Part shown: positions 25,120 through 36,404 of the stretch, piece by piece | How the letters are laid out: every line of letters begins with the position of its first letter | How positions within the stretch are numbered: the first letter of the stretch is position 1 | Assembly: GCA_030407085.1 (NCBI GenBank) | Contig: CM059586.1 | Coordinates: 83,015,501 to 83,079,500 of the forward strand | Origin: Trichopria drosophilae | Lineage: Eukaryota; Arthropoda; Insecta; Hymenoptera; Diapriidae | Length of the DNA stretch: 64,000 nt | Reading direction: 5' to 3' | Notes under the pieces: generated by a model | The model's database searches: none | Told to the model about the DNA's origin: nothing | The model's input: only the letters and a program-made list of their open reading frames with translations | Position numbers and translations under genes: made by a program

Positions 25120-27350
25120 CTTGGTTTGTCTTGCATTTCATTTCCATGACCTACATCGACCAAAGCAGAGAAAATAATATTTTAACCATATTGCAATATA
25201 TCTTGATTCAAGTTTTCTCCTCGTGTAAAACCATTTTTATTCATATATAACGAATATATTTTTATTTTACTTTAGGTTTGCATCGTGATGTACTTTTATG
25301 TAAATTTAGATTTAAAATAAAAATATTTATTTTAAATCAAGTAATTTTACATCTTATATTTCAACAAATATATTTTGACAAGTAATAACAATTTCTCCGG
25401 TGTATTACTCCAAAAAAAAGCAATAAATGAAAACTGGTACAGAGAATTATGGAATATTACCCAGATGTGTTTATGAATATGTCAATTTTCAGAAAGATAT
25501 ATTCATTAACTTTAAACAGTAAAACCGTGGAAAAATTTGAGTATATTTCATGATAATTCTTTACATGAATTACTGTCCCTTGAACGGGCTTATTAGGATT
25601 TTTAAGGATTTTACGGAGTTCTTACTAATCAGTTTTACAGGAATATTCAACCATATCTTTAAACTGGCGGCGTTTCTGTTCCCACCGCTACAATGCACTA
25701 TTAAAGTTCGAAAGTAGATTTATTATCAACGTACTAAGGCGATATTAAGAATTACATTAATACAAAATTCAATTTTTGTTGGAAAATCGAAAATGAGATG
25801 AACTTGAAATATAAACATTTTTATAGACCGATTCAATGTTCCATAATTCATGTTTTTTCGTACAATTGCAATCGATTGCTTTCATATTTTTTCATTGGAC
25901 TCCAGTAAAATTACAGTAAGAAAGACCCAAGTTTTAAAAAAATATTCAATATTGCCCTTAATTAATATTTTTCTTGTGGTGTCGGTACGCTCCCAACATT
26001 TCTTGAGATCTCCCTTGTTGTTATAACTTTCAAAATCCTACATAGAGGAAATATTGTGTCAGAACATATATTATTGTATATCCTAAAATTCGCTTGTTTC
26101 CTGCACCTCAAATTTGGAGTTGTAATGTATACGAAATGAGAGTTTATGACGCTGGAATGTTCGAGTAAAAAATGCAAATTAAGCTTGCATCTTAATTTTG
26201 AAATAGGGAGTGTCCAACGAACAATATTATTGTAAAAATTGCATTTTTTTAAATTTGTAGTTTTTTGTTTCAGAAAGTATACGCAAGTGACAGATTTTAT
26301 TCAGTATTATTCATAGAAACTAAGTCAATTTTTTTCGCACCGAATTAAGTCAAATTTTATGAATATCTTGAAAATTTGTTTGTTCAAAGAAAATTTCTGC
26401 AAATTTCTTGAACAATTCTGAACAAAAAAATGTCGCATGCGTTCAGAATAGAACACCGTTTGTTGTAAATGTTTCGTAATGTATTAAAAAAAACTGTATA
26501 TAATCAATCACCCTGCTACGAAACGTACCTAAGTATTATTCGGATTCATATTAGAATTAGTCAAAATTTGACTATGTAATCTGCCAAATTTTACCATGGT
26601 GTGGCACGGAAATTTTTCTGGTGCTATTACTAAAAAACTGTAGTGTGCTGTGACCCTTGGATTTTCCTGGTCCTACTAATAAACATTTTACATAACTTAG
26701 AAAAACTTATAATGTTAATGGAAAATTTACTTTGCCAACAACATGCGTACTACATTAGTTGGACAGCACGGTAATTTTTCAGGCGATGTACGTACACTTA
26801 GCGACATTTCACTCCTTGCACGAAGCGTTAAAGTAGATTTCATATGTACACAATATTTCACTAAAACAAATGTCTGCGAATAATGTTATGTGTTGTGAAC
26901 AATAAGTAAAATGTGTAAAAAAAGAAATTCGGGGATTTTCCGTCTCCGTTTGCAAAGAAGTAATTCCAATAGAATTAATTTAAATTGCAAGATGTTTTTT
27001 GCCATTAGTTCGATCCTTGAATATTTTAAATAAATCAAGAAATGTTTATTTGGACATTTTTTCGATTCCATTTATTAATTTTTTGGTCCTTATTTGTCAC
27101 CGGATTTGGTTAAAATGAATTTATCATTACATTTATCAGACGATTGAAAGGGATTTTATCTATTGAAAAGAGATAATTCCAATGATAAATTAATACGTTG
27201 ACAATCGGTACCGGACGAACATTGTATAATTGATTTTTAGTTTTTTAAATTTTGGATTAAATGTAGTTTTGGAATATTTTTCAGTCGAATTTTCAACCCT
27301 GAATAATTTCGAGATCACGAAACAATCTAATTATAATCAGGTCATGTGAT
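25120..27350. other. AT-rich stretch with nothing recognised
   Basis: No supported gene. Short frames at 25962-26177 and 26886-27071 lack domains or splice context. Confidence 0.4.
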
Positions 27351-27504
27351 ACTTTATTGTGCTTTCTCGGTCATGCACTCGGACATAGATATTGTAATAA
27401 ATTGAACATTAATAATCTTAAATTGATAGTTTTTATTAAAGGACGCGACGCGATGGTTACGTTTAGACTAACTGACATTTTAGAACGACCGACAATTGAA
27501 GTGC

Positions 27505-27590
27505 GTGAGGACAAGGGAACGAGGGAATTCGAAGTTAGTTTGAATTACATGTATAAAATACGAATTCCCTACATTACCCCTTGTCGAAAA
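27505..27590. repeat. hairpin with GACAAGGG and AGGGAATTCG arms
   Basis: GACAAGGG, a 4-base gap and AGGGAATTCG are inverted as CGAATTCCCT, a 6-base gap and CCCTTGTC. It lies 50 bases before the hairpin at 27638. The 83-codon frame across it is not supported. Confidence 0.5.
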
Positions 27591-27637
27591 GAATTGCCGT
27601 CCCGGTAATTAAAGCAAAAGAAATTGAAATCCTATCT

Positions 27638-27710
27638 GTTGGAAACGAGGTTTGACCAGTTGAGATTTTACATTAATCTCAATGTAGTCAAATCTCACCA
27701 TGTTTCCAAC
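27638..27710. repeat. 73-nt imperfect hairpin, pre-miRNA-sized
   Basis: The arms start GTTGGAAAC and end GTTTCCAAC, pair through AATCTCAA/TTGAGATT at the loop, and have a 4-base bulge and a few mismatches. The loop is about 6-7 bases. Pairing stops at the ends. The shape fits a miRNA precursor, but a tiny foldback repeat is equally possible. Confidence 0.5.
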
Positions 27711-28164
27711 CTTCCGTCAAAAATAAAAAAAGAAAATACCCAAGAAAAACCGATGGTACGTAAACAACTTGGCCAACGGTTACACACTAAAATTTTGATT
27801 TTGATATTAGAAATTATATGTTAAACAAAAATTGTTCGGAGATTCAGCCAGACTATCATAGATGTGGAAATCCTTCGTATGCCCTCGCAACAACCGTAGG
27901 TGAAGAAGCTCTTTAGGATTCAAAACCTCCATGGTGGTGGAAACTAAGGCGGGAATGACGAACAATCAATCTGGAGAAGTTGTTTTAGGATGCCGACTAT
28001 CCACAGAGTCTGGGTGGGTACAGAGGTTTCTAAACGGTAGAGTGCGAGTGGTAAATGTCTGGAACTCAGTGACCATAGAGGAAGGACGATGATCGACCAT
28101 AATGATAAAATTGACACAGTATTGTCGTTGTATAACAACAATCCTTATTGTTTTCTTCGTCGAG

Positions 28165-28220
28165 ATATTCACATGCGATGAATGAACCCAGATCTCCTCT
28201 CGTAACTCATAGATTGGATA
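28165..28220 (-). mobile_element. degenerate tRNA-derived SINE-like fragment
   Basis: The minus strand reads GAGAGGAGATCTGGGTTCAT, matching the T-arm half of the other copies with a mutated B box. Confidence 0.35.
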
Positions 28221-28469
28221 AACTGAAAATCACCTGAGAGTATTTTTTTTCTGCGTATTTAATTTTAATTTCGGAAAACTAGTTTGCGTTTATTCATCTG
28301 ACAAAATAATCAAAATTCGTTTAGAATTTATGAATTGATTTTTTTTTTTTTTTTTTTATAGAATATGTCGTTAAAAATTCCTGACAATAAACATATAAAA
28401 ATTAATGTGATAAAATTATTCAGGATCAACATATCCAAAGAAACTATCAATCAATTTGTAGGTTATGTC

Positions 28470-28712
28470 AAAAAACAATTTAGCCAACCCTCCAGGTACA
28501 TCGACCAAGGTTGCTAAAAAAAAAGGAAAATCTCATCATTCAATCTAAATCATTTTTCCGGTTGTTAAAAATATATGCCAGCCAACCCTCCAGGCACATC
28601 GGCCAAGGTTGCTGCAAACAAAAATCCATCAACCTTTGTGTCATGCATACTGAATATAAATTATAAAAAATTGTTAGCTAACCCTTCAGGCATAACAGTC
28701 AGCATAATGTTC
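28470..28712. repeat. three degenerate copies of a 97-bp unit
   Basis: AGCCAACCCTCCAGG occurs at 28482 and 28580, and AGCTAACCCTTCAGG at 28676. The first two continue CACATCGGCCAAGGTTGCT or a near variant. The sequence between is AT-rich and diverged. Confidence 0.75.
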
Positions 28713-29072
28713 TAATATCGTTTCAATTTTTAAGGACAGGAACTTATCTGCTCGATTAGAGGGTATACGCAAATTTTGTCAGAAAAATGCACAATTTTTT
28801 AAAATGCTGAAAAATGAAATTGTTTGTTTTAGATTTTCAAAAAATGAGGATTTTATAAGGCAATGAGCTACAGAACGTAAAAAATGTAACCAAAAACGAC
28901 TAAAACATAAAATGAAGATATGAAGGGAACGAGTCCAAAAATCATGTAAGTGTACATTTAAAATAAACATGACAACACTAGTAATGCTTACACTGAAAAA
29001 AGTAGGGATAAAAATTATGCAGCAATTAACGTATATAATCTTCACTATAAAGTTAATTTGCTAAATATGCAT

Positions 29073-29826
29073 TATACAGGGTCATCGAAAAGTATCGGAC
29101 CCCCCTAATATCTTCAGTTAGAATGCACTTAGGAGAAAATGTCCAATAGCAAAGTTGTATGGTTTCAAGCGGGGAGTAAGATAATGACCTTGACTTTGAC
29201 CTTGACCATGTCCTTCAAGGTCATTTCAAGGTCAATCTTATTTTTTTAAATAGAACCCCCTACATTTTATTGCATATTCTTATAGCTTATCTCGAGAGCT
29301 TTCCAAAACACTATAATAAAATATTTTTTTATTAAGTACTTTTTGAGTTATAAAGGTTTGAAGTTAACAATTTTTTGACACAAAATGTAGAATATCTTGT
29401 AAAATATTATTTAGTTTTCAGTAATCATAACCTTAATACTTTTGTGCGCGGAATAATGAGACCAATTAATTGGTTTAAAGAAAATACATTAATCGGATCC
29501 CCCTAATATTTTCAGTAAGAATGCATTTTGGAAAACTTCAAACCTTTATAACTCAAAAAGTACTTAATAAAAAAATATTTTATTATAGTGTTTTGGAAAG
29601 CTCTTGAGATAAGCTATAAGAATATGCAATAAAATGTAGGGGGTTCTATTTAAAAAAATAAGATTGACCTTGAAATGACCTTGAAGGACATGGTCAAGGT
29701 CAAAGCCAAGGTCATCATCTTATTCCCCGCTTGAAACCATACAACTTTGCTATTGGACATTTTCTCCTAAGTGCATTCTAACTGAAGATATTAGGGGGGT
29801 CCGATACTTTTTGATGACCCTGTATA
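29073..29826. mobile_element. 750-bp palindromic element with CAGGGTCATC ends
   Basis: TATACAGGGTCATCGAAAAG at the left is inverted at the right end. The halves match through CGGACCCCCCTAATATCTTC to the centre near 29450. Each arm carries four TCAAGGTCA-type sites (29185-29234 and 29665-29714). No ORFs. Confidence 0.85.
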
Positions 29827-29872
29827 ACTTTGATATTGTAAGTCTTCGGTATACGGTCGTTGGGCATTAAAA

Positions 29873-29914
29873 GACGTTACTTTACGTTTCGGTCATAATG
29901 TTGGCCCTCTTCAG
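29873..29914 (-). ncRNA. hammerhead-ribozyme-like core, Penelope-like remnant
   Basis: On the minus strand: CTGAAGA (29914-29908), a stem-II segment starting GGGCC and ending GACC, GAAAC (29890-29886), then ACG/CGT as a 3-bp stem III and GTC (29875-29873) as the cleavage triplet. All invariant core positions are present. The CTGAAGAnGGCC...CCGAAACG signature is typical of repeats linked to Penelope-like retroelements, which carry such minimal ribozymes. Stem I pairs poorly here, so activity is doubtful. Confidence 0.4.
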
Positions 29915-30149
29915 AATTTATTGCAGTTGCATTAAAAAATGATAAAAGATGTCATTCCTATGGATTTGGGATACAGTGACGAAATTTGCCGATAAATGCA
30001 CTAATTCACAATACCCCACAGAAAGAACAACAGTTTGTCTTCAACATCCTACACTTTTTTTGCACCTTTCGGCAAACTTATGAAAGGGCGAACTTTCTGT
30101 ATTTGAATCCATTTTAATTTGTATTATTATCAAAACGGATCATAAATTA

Positions 30150-30260
30150 ACCAGGTACATCGGGTCCCCTGCGCAGCTGAGCGGGAGCGGAAAGCGACGC
30201 GAGCTGCGCGCAGCAACTCGAGGCACGACCGGTGCGACTCACGTGCACTACTCAAGTATA
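30150..30260. repeat. short GC-rich block with GCGCAGCT inverted arms
   Basis: GCGCAGCT and AGCTGCGC enclose about 25 bases in a strongly GC-rich patch inside AT-rich DNA. Probably a repeat fragment; not recognised. Confidence 0.35.
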
Positions 30261-30765
30261 GCGCGATTTATGAAAACTACACTTATTTTTATGTTAGTTG
30301 GAAGTTGTGTATTAACTAATTAGGGTTTATTGATTATGAAAAAATGATTTGCGCAAAAATAACATAACCCGGTGAGGTTGATTTTTCACCCAACGCCTCA
30401 TGATGTAACCTAGCGAACATCTTATGAAGCCTCTAAATCAAGTTACCACATATAACTTTTGCACAGGTATCGATGATGTCCAAATATAAAAATGTCTATC
30501 AGCAATTCAAAAATAGATGTATCACTGCGATGATTAGTATATGGAGCTGAAACACCTGGAAATGTTTGTAAGTCGGTGATATGCAGACATTTTTTTCCTT
30601 GTGCCAGAAAGAACGTCGAATTTAATGAAGAATTTTTTCGAATTTCGGAAGAATGAAGAGGATGATTTTAAAAAATGATTTCGCTGGAAATATAAGTACT
30701 ATTACAACACTGCTAACATTCTTTTATTTGTAATTATTATACACAATAGTAGAAATAATGACTTA

Positions 30766-32311
30766 CACTCTAAAGTTATTGGACTCAATTGCGAAGTCCA
30801 TGAGAGAGTAATCTTTAAATTTCCCTCCTATAGGCTTCAATTTTACTCTCATGGAGTCACATTTGCTCCTTTGGGGTATTTCATGCTAGGTTTGAATTCC
30901 TTTACCGGTGTAGTTATATAGGGTGATCCAAAATTCCCGGAACAGCATAATATCTCAGCGAGAGGACATTTTCGGGGAAAATATTTCAGACAAAAATTGA
31001 AGGATTTTTCCCTGGCTATTCAATGGCGACATTGAATTTGACCTTGAACAAAACCTTGAAGGTTATTTGAAGGTAAAGTTGGTTTTTTTAAATGGACACC
31101 CCTATTTTTTCTCACGGATTCGGAAAGAGCACATTTTACGTGCGAATGAGATGTGGTCAATTTACCGGCAAGGTTACAGGGAAACTCATTTAAAAAAGTA
31201 AACTTGACCTCGAAATAACCTTCAAGGTCATGTTCAAGGTCAAATTCAATGGTACCATTAAATAGCCAAAGAAAATTCCTTCAACTTTTGTCTGAAACAT
31301 TTTCCCCGAAAGTGTACTCCCGTTGTGTTAATTCGCAGTTCCGGGACTATTCAGATTGACCTTGAAATGACCTTGCCGGAAAAATTGACCATATCATATT
31401 CAGAAGTAGAATTTTGTGCTCTTTCCGAATCCGTGAGAAATAATAGGGGTTTCTATTTAAAAAAACAAACTTGACCTTGAAATAACCTTCAAGGTCTTGT
31501 TCAATGTCAAATTCAATGTCGCCATTAAATAGCCAGGGAAAAATTCTTAAACTTTTGTCTAAAACATGTTCCGCGAAAATGTCCTCTTGCTGAGAAATTT
31601 TGATGTTCCGGGACTTTTGGATCACCCTGTATACTGCATCGAAAACTGGTTCCTACGTGGTCGACCGACAAACATCTTTTATTTCAACTCGCTGTAACTT
31701 ATTCAATTCTGAGAATTTTGAAACGAATAAAAAAAGAAATTGTTCGTTAGAGTTTTTTGCGTCTAATGAAAAATGAACAAATTATATATCTCAATAAACA
31801 ATGAAGTTTTTCAGGACTACCACCAACTTTAAACCATCATTACTTTTTGACTATTAAATCAATAAAGATAAAATTTTGCAGAAAATTTGTTTATACCTTT
31901 ATGAACAACTTTCTCGCTGACAGTTTTCGTAGACTCGAAATTTGCTTGATAAACGAAGAGCCAGAAGGTATATTTTGCAGTTGCGTAGAAAAAAATTAAT
32001 CACTTTATTGTTTTTTGAGATATGTGATTTATTATTTCACCTTTAGGTGCGGAAATCTCTAACGAACAATTTCTTTTTTTATTTGTTTCAAAACCTTCAA
32101 AATTGACTATGTTATAGTGAATTGAAATAAAAAACCGGCCTTGTAGTAACTAGTCCTGTCTATACGGCATTCAGTCGCCTTTCTTTTTTTCCGTATTTAT
32201 TGACGCCATTAAACTACATTTTGACTACAAAGAACTCAAATGTAGTCCAACCCGACTTACCCCATTTTCTATTCCTTTGGACTGAAATTTGAGTCCAATA
32301 ATTTTAGAGTG
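30766..32311. mobile_element. 1.55-kb inverted-repeat element (CACTCTAAA ends), TA duplication
   Basis: The left end CACTCTAAAGTTATTGGACT and the right end AGTCCAATAATTTTAGAGTG are inverted copies, flanked by TA (30764-30765 and 32312-32313). It contains a second, complete element at 30915-31633. The same ends occur at 11696/13713. TA duplication fits Tc1/mariner-like transposition; no transposase is seen. Confidence 0.8.
30915..31633. mobile_element. nested palindromic element with AGGGTGATCCAAAA ends
   Basis: The left AGGGTGATCCAAAATTCCCG and right CGGGACTTTTGGATCACCCT are inverted copies inside TATA flanks. The interior has inverted and repeated blocks, including five exact TGACCTTGA/TCAAGGTCA sites. 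The 92-codon minus frame reads the palindrome and is not a gene. Confidence 0.8.
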
Positions 32312-32399
32312 TACAAATTAGTCAAATTCCAATATAAATGAATTTTATTTTTCTCCTATAGGATGATGTCAAGAGATCCTCGCGTCGTCTATTGTGAAT

Positions 32400-33170
32400 C
32401 CTTTATCGATGTCAGTGTACTGAAATATATCCATCAAACTGATGTAAAGAGACGAAACGCGCAATTGACGTGGCCCATCCAAGGTCGACTCGCATCTTTC
32501 TTGTCATCGTTATCTTCATCCCTCTTTCGGGCAAACACTGGTGCTCTAACCTCGTGCGGTGGATTCTGCGGCTCTGTATCGTGTACCTAGCAAGTTTGCT
32601 GGCTCTCGGGGGTGGCTGCTCGCGCAACGGATGATATATTATCGGACGCTGTTTGCACTTTGACAACATCACGGGGCATAAAAACGCTGACTCATTTAAA
32701 GCGGCCCCCGGGATTGCGCCGTGCTCCGTGACGGAGATCCGCGTGCCGCTTTGCCCCCTGCCCCCCTCGCTATCCATTGCCTACCCCGTCATCCAAGCTT
32801 TACCATCTCCACATCCAGGTTTTCCTCCATCTTCCTCCTGCAGCATCTCCTGGCTCACTTTTCTTCCGCACCAACAGCAACCGGACGCATTCTCTATCTA
32901 CCGACCCTCTCCACCCTCTGGTCGTTTCCTCGTCCTCCCACTTTACCAATCCCGCCTTGTTCCCCTCGTAGATCTACCTTTTACTTTTTTCTTTTCTACG
33001 TCTGCTTTTTTCTTCTTCGTCCTCTATCTCTCCTTGTTTCGTTCTTGGTTTTGCTCCACTCTCCCTCTTGATCTCGTTATCTGCGCATCTCGTGGTCCCC
33101 TTTTTATTTTCTCCTTCTCGCTTTTTCTCGGCACCTTCACCCGTTTCTCCCGCGGCTAACGCTCGTTTAT
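32400..33170. promoter_or_regulatory. GC-elevated island, pyrimidine-rich on the + strand
   Basis: It starts with CpG-rich sequence, including GGGGCATAAAAACGCTGACT (32676-32695; TATA-like plus part of an AP-1 site TGACTCA) and GCGGCCCCCGGGATTGCG, then C/T-rich sequence to 33160. Long overlapping frames (up to 168 codons) in several frames and both strands indicate base bias, not a gene. It is a candidate promoter or regulatory island. Confidence 0.35.
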
Positions 33171-33669
33171 AATTGCGATTCTTCGTATAATTTTTATTAA
33201 GACTAATTAATTGCAATGGCTTGTTTAATTCAGTTTGGTAACTGTGCCTTATTTCCCGCAACCGAGAGCTAAAATCGTGAAGTGAGAGAGGTGCAAAAGA
33301 TAAATTAGCGGATATTCTCCTGAATGGTTTCAGTCATAAGGAAAATCACTGGATGGCAGATTTTAAAAATCATTTACGTTTATGCGCACACACAAATGAC
33401 TTCTAGGCGGGACTGAAGACATATATTATTGTACGTGGTTACAATTAGAAGAAAATAAAAATAAAAGCCTTCTATACTTCTTCCCTCGACCTGAATCATG
33501 TTTTATTCGTTTATTGTGTGTATATCAGAAATATTCAAAAATAGGCGAAAAATTGTAGGTCAGTTTGGAAAACAGCATCAGCTCGAACTCGAGACTTGGC
33601 ATATGTATTTCTAGCTATAAGTAAGTATTATTGTACAGAACATTAGTTTTATATTTGGCAATAAAGACG

Positions 33670-33693
33670 TTAATAATAATAATAATAATAAAT
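33670..33693. repeat. (TAA)n microsatellite
   Basis: There is an uninterrupted run of about eight TAA units. Confidence 0.95.
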
Positions 33694-34254
33694 CATATCC
33701 AAGAATATAGAAAAAAATGCATAAATATGTAATATGCATATGTACGTAATATACTAAAAAATAAAGATAATTACTTTTTTACAAATACATTGTATGGTCA
33801 TTAAGACTCTAACAAGTTTGATCAATGAGAAAGATATCAAAATTACAAAATTTGTATAAATGTTATAATGACAAAATGAAACTTCAACAAATGAAAAACG
33901 CGTCAACAAGCGTCAGTCTCCTAATAATTTTGTAAATAATATTTGGGTACTAAGTTTACAAGGAAAAGGGTTACAATATAAAAATGCATATTTAACATAA
34001 AAAGAACGTTATCAGTGCATGAAAACGTAAGGAAATAGCCAGTATAAAAATTAACAAATTTGTACAAAATATGCAATATGTGCAATATATGTAAAATAAT
34101 ATTGTTCCATAAACTTCCGCAGCCTGCTTATTACCTATTTATGGAATATTGCCTTTATGTATACTTATGTCACTAATTATTTTAATCAATTTAATTATTT
34201 TATTTCATCCATTTTTATTTTTAACCCTGGAAAATAAATTTTAAAAATTAAAAA

Positions 34255-34330
34255 AGAATCACGTGGATGAGATCGAACCCGGGATGTGCGCTTTCTACGT
34301 CGACGCTTAACTAGGCTTATAATGGGATTA
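34255..34330 (-). mobile_element. tRNA-derived SINE-like fragment
   Basis: The minus strand reads GCCTAGTTAAGCGTCGACG and then CATCCCGGGTTCGATCTC, i.e. a D-loop-like TTAAG and a B box GGTTCGATCTC. The 5' half is degenerate. Confidence 0.5.
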
Positions 34331-35000
34331 TTTACGTACATATTTATTGGTTTATAATATCATTATTGAAGATTATGTACTGAAGATATGCGTTTCTTTG
34401 CTATTTTTGAGGTTACGTATAAATTATGTATAGGACACGACAATTTTGTTTGTCATCTTAACTATTTTAATGATCCAGTACTACTTTTACCCTTTGAAAT
34501 GAGCTTTTAGTCCTTCACATGTAATTTTTCTGTTAACAGTTGTCGCCATTTTGAATTATGATGAATCTTATAATAACGTCATGAGCATATTTACATTAGC
34601 CATTAATGTCTGAAATGACATTCTTTTCCCTTCAATTGAATCAAGAATTTCGTATCTTATTTATCTCGACATATATTGATTTTCCAAAGTTATCATTTTG
34701 TAATCGATATTTTCTGTCATTAGAAAATGACTTTGCCATCGTTAGGTTTGTATTCGCGGGTGATAAACAAAACGTTGTTGGTACTCATTAATTCAAAGTT
34801 TAAAATTTGACCATTAGTCGTCCATAATAATTCTTAATTACATTAATTACTTTATGAATTACTTTTTTTGACATTTTTTTTTAATTATTTATTTTGAATT
34901 ATATATTGAAATATTCATTGTATTTTTGAATTTATTTTGGATGTTTCTTTATTATAGTATTATCAGTTTATTTTGTATTCTGTTAAAATATTTTCCTAAT

Positions 35001-35272
35001 AGCACCGAACCTTATGACAAAGTTAATTAAGGTTGCGGTAAGATTATAAAGCTTAAATTAAGCTTATTTAACCTTATGGCAAGGTTTAACAGCACCGAAC
35101 CTTATGACAAGGTTCATTAAGGTTGCGGTAAGATTATCAACCTGAAGTCAAGTTTATTTTAACTGATGTCAAGGTTTAATAGCACCGAACTTTATGACAA
35201 GGTTAATTGAGGTTGCGATAAGATTATCAACCTTAAGTGAAGCTTGTTTAACGTTATGAAAAGGTTTGGTTC
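35001..35272. repeat. three tandem copies of a 90-bp unit
   Basis: AGCACCGAAC starts units at 35001, 35091 and 35181. Each unit contains the near-palindrome AACCTTATGACAAGGTT, then GAGGTTGCGATAAGATTATC or AAGGTTGCGGTAAGATTATA, and a TTTAAC...AAGGTTTAA tail. Confidence 0.9.
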
Positions 35273-35679
35273 TGTTAGCGTTATTTGTAACCTATTGTCA
35301 TATAAAATTCAACTAACAGTAATATTGTCATGTACTTGACACATTTAAATGTTTAGTACACGCTATTAAACCAAACAATTAATGATTTATTTCCTTGTGG
35401 AAGTAATTACCTTAACGATACTATTTAATGTCAATGAAAAAACAGATGATATTTTGTCCTAAAATATAAACCAAACAAACAAGTGTTTAGAAACTGTTCA
35501 GAAATTCATGACAACAAACCTAAAGTTTTTATAATGAGTTTTAATTGTAGCTCATTTCTCTCACTATTCTTAATTAATTGTAGCATTGTATAATATTTGA
35601 TTAATAAATCTTTAACGTGAAATCACTTGGAATGAAAAACGTAACCATTCACGTCATTGAATATTATCCAGGGTAAAAA

Positions 35680-35890
35680 TGATTTATATACAACTGTATA
35701 GAAATGGTATTTAATTCCAAAGAAATTATACACAATTGTATAGAATTCATATACAATTATGTACTATTGTATACAAGTGTACAGGAATTCTCTCTCTATG
35801 GTATTGATATGATTATATATGATATATATGTATACAATTGTGAACAATTCTGCACAGAAGTATATCATTGTATAGAATAATATACGTTAA
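35680..35890. repeat. degenerate TATACAATTGTATA motif cluster
   Basis: At least five variants of the palindrome TATACAATTGTATA occur, at irregular spacing. Function unknown. Confidence 0.5.
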
Positions 35891-36154
35891 AATGGACATA
35901 TTATTAACATGAAATGCAAATGCAATATTAAAAGCAGAACGAATTTCTATTTTTTTTTTTAATATATTGTTGCTGAGCTACTCAATTTATGATCAAAATA
36001 GAGCATGTAAATAAACAATTTTTAATTCTGTTTACATAGAATGGATTATATTTGACTTCATTAAGAAATATGCATTTCATTATAGCTGTCTATATCAATT
36101 TAAATTATTATGAATATTAATCGAGAAATAATGCCATTAATATGCTAATAGAAG

Positions 36155-36279
36155 TCAATCTTTAGATTGAGTTTCTAAATATATCTATTAATAATTAATT
36201 GAATTTCAACGCGGGATCCCTGGTAACAATTACTTATTTAGAATTCTAACAATTGCATGTAAAATTTACATACGATTAT

Positions 36280-36316
<37 letters not shown>

Positions 36317-36404
36317 TCTAATTAAGTAATTGTTACCAGGGATCCCGTGTTGAAATTCAATTAATTATTAATAGATATATTTAGAAACGAAATCTAAAGA
36401 TTGA
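36155..36404. repeat. 250-bp palindrome with an (AT)n loop
   Basis: The arms of about 82 bases (36155-36237 and 36322-36404) are near-perfect inverted copies, including GTTACCAGGGATCCCG and TCTAAAGATTGA. The loop holds an AT dinucleotide run (about 36274-36317), typical of cruciform-prone sequence. Similar blocks TTATGAATATTAATCG at about 36108 and 36561 flank it as direct repeats. Confidence 0.85.

Larger units (their letters stand above)
33200..35000. other. AT-rich stretch, apart from the microsatellite and SINE piece
   Basis: No supported gene. GTCGCCATTTTGAATTATG near 34543 is an isolated ATGGC-family fragment. Confidence 0.4.

Noticed and set aside
28470..28712. Regular repeats considered as a CRISPR array
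   Set aside because: Eukaryotic context, only three diverged units of about 97 bp, with AT-rich intervening sequence; a degenerate tandem repeat.
31347..31625. 92-codon minus frame
   Set aside because: It reads through the arm of a palindromic transposable element.
32653..33159. 168-codon + frame, with overlapping frames on both strands
   Set aside because: Pyrimidine-biased composition opens several frames at once; no domain, no splice context, Ser/Pro/Phe-rich low complexity.
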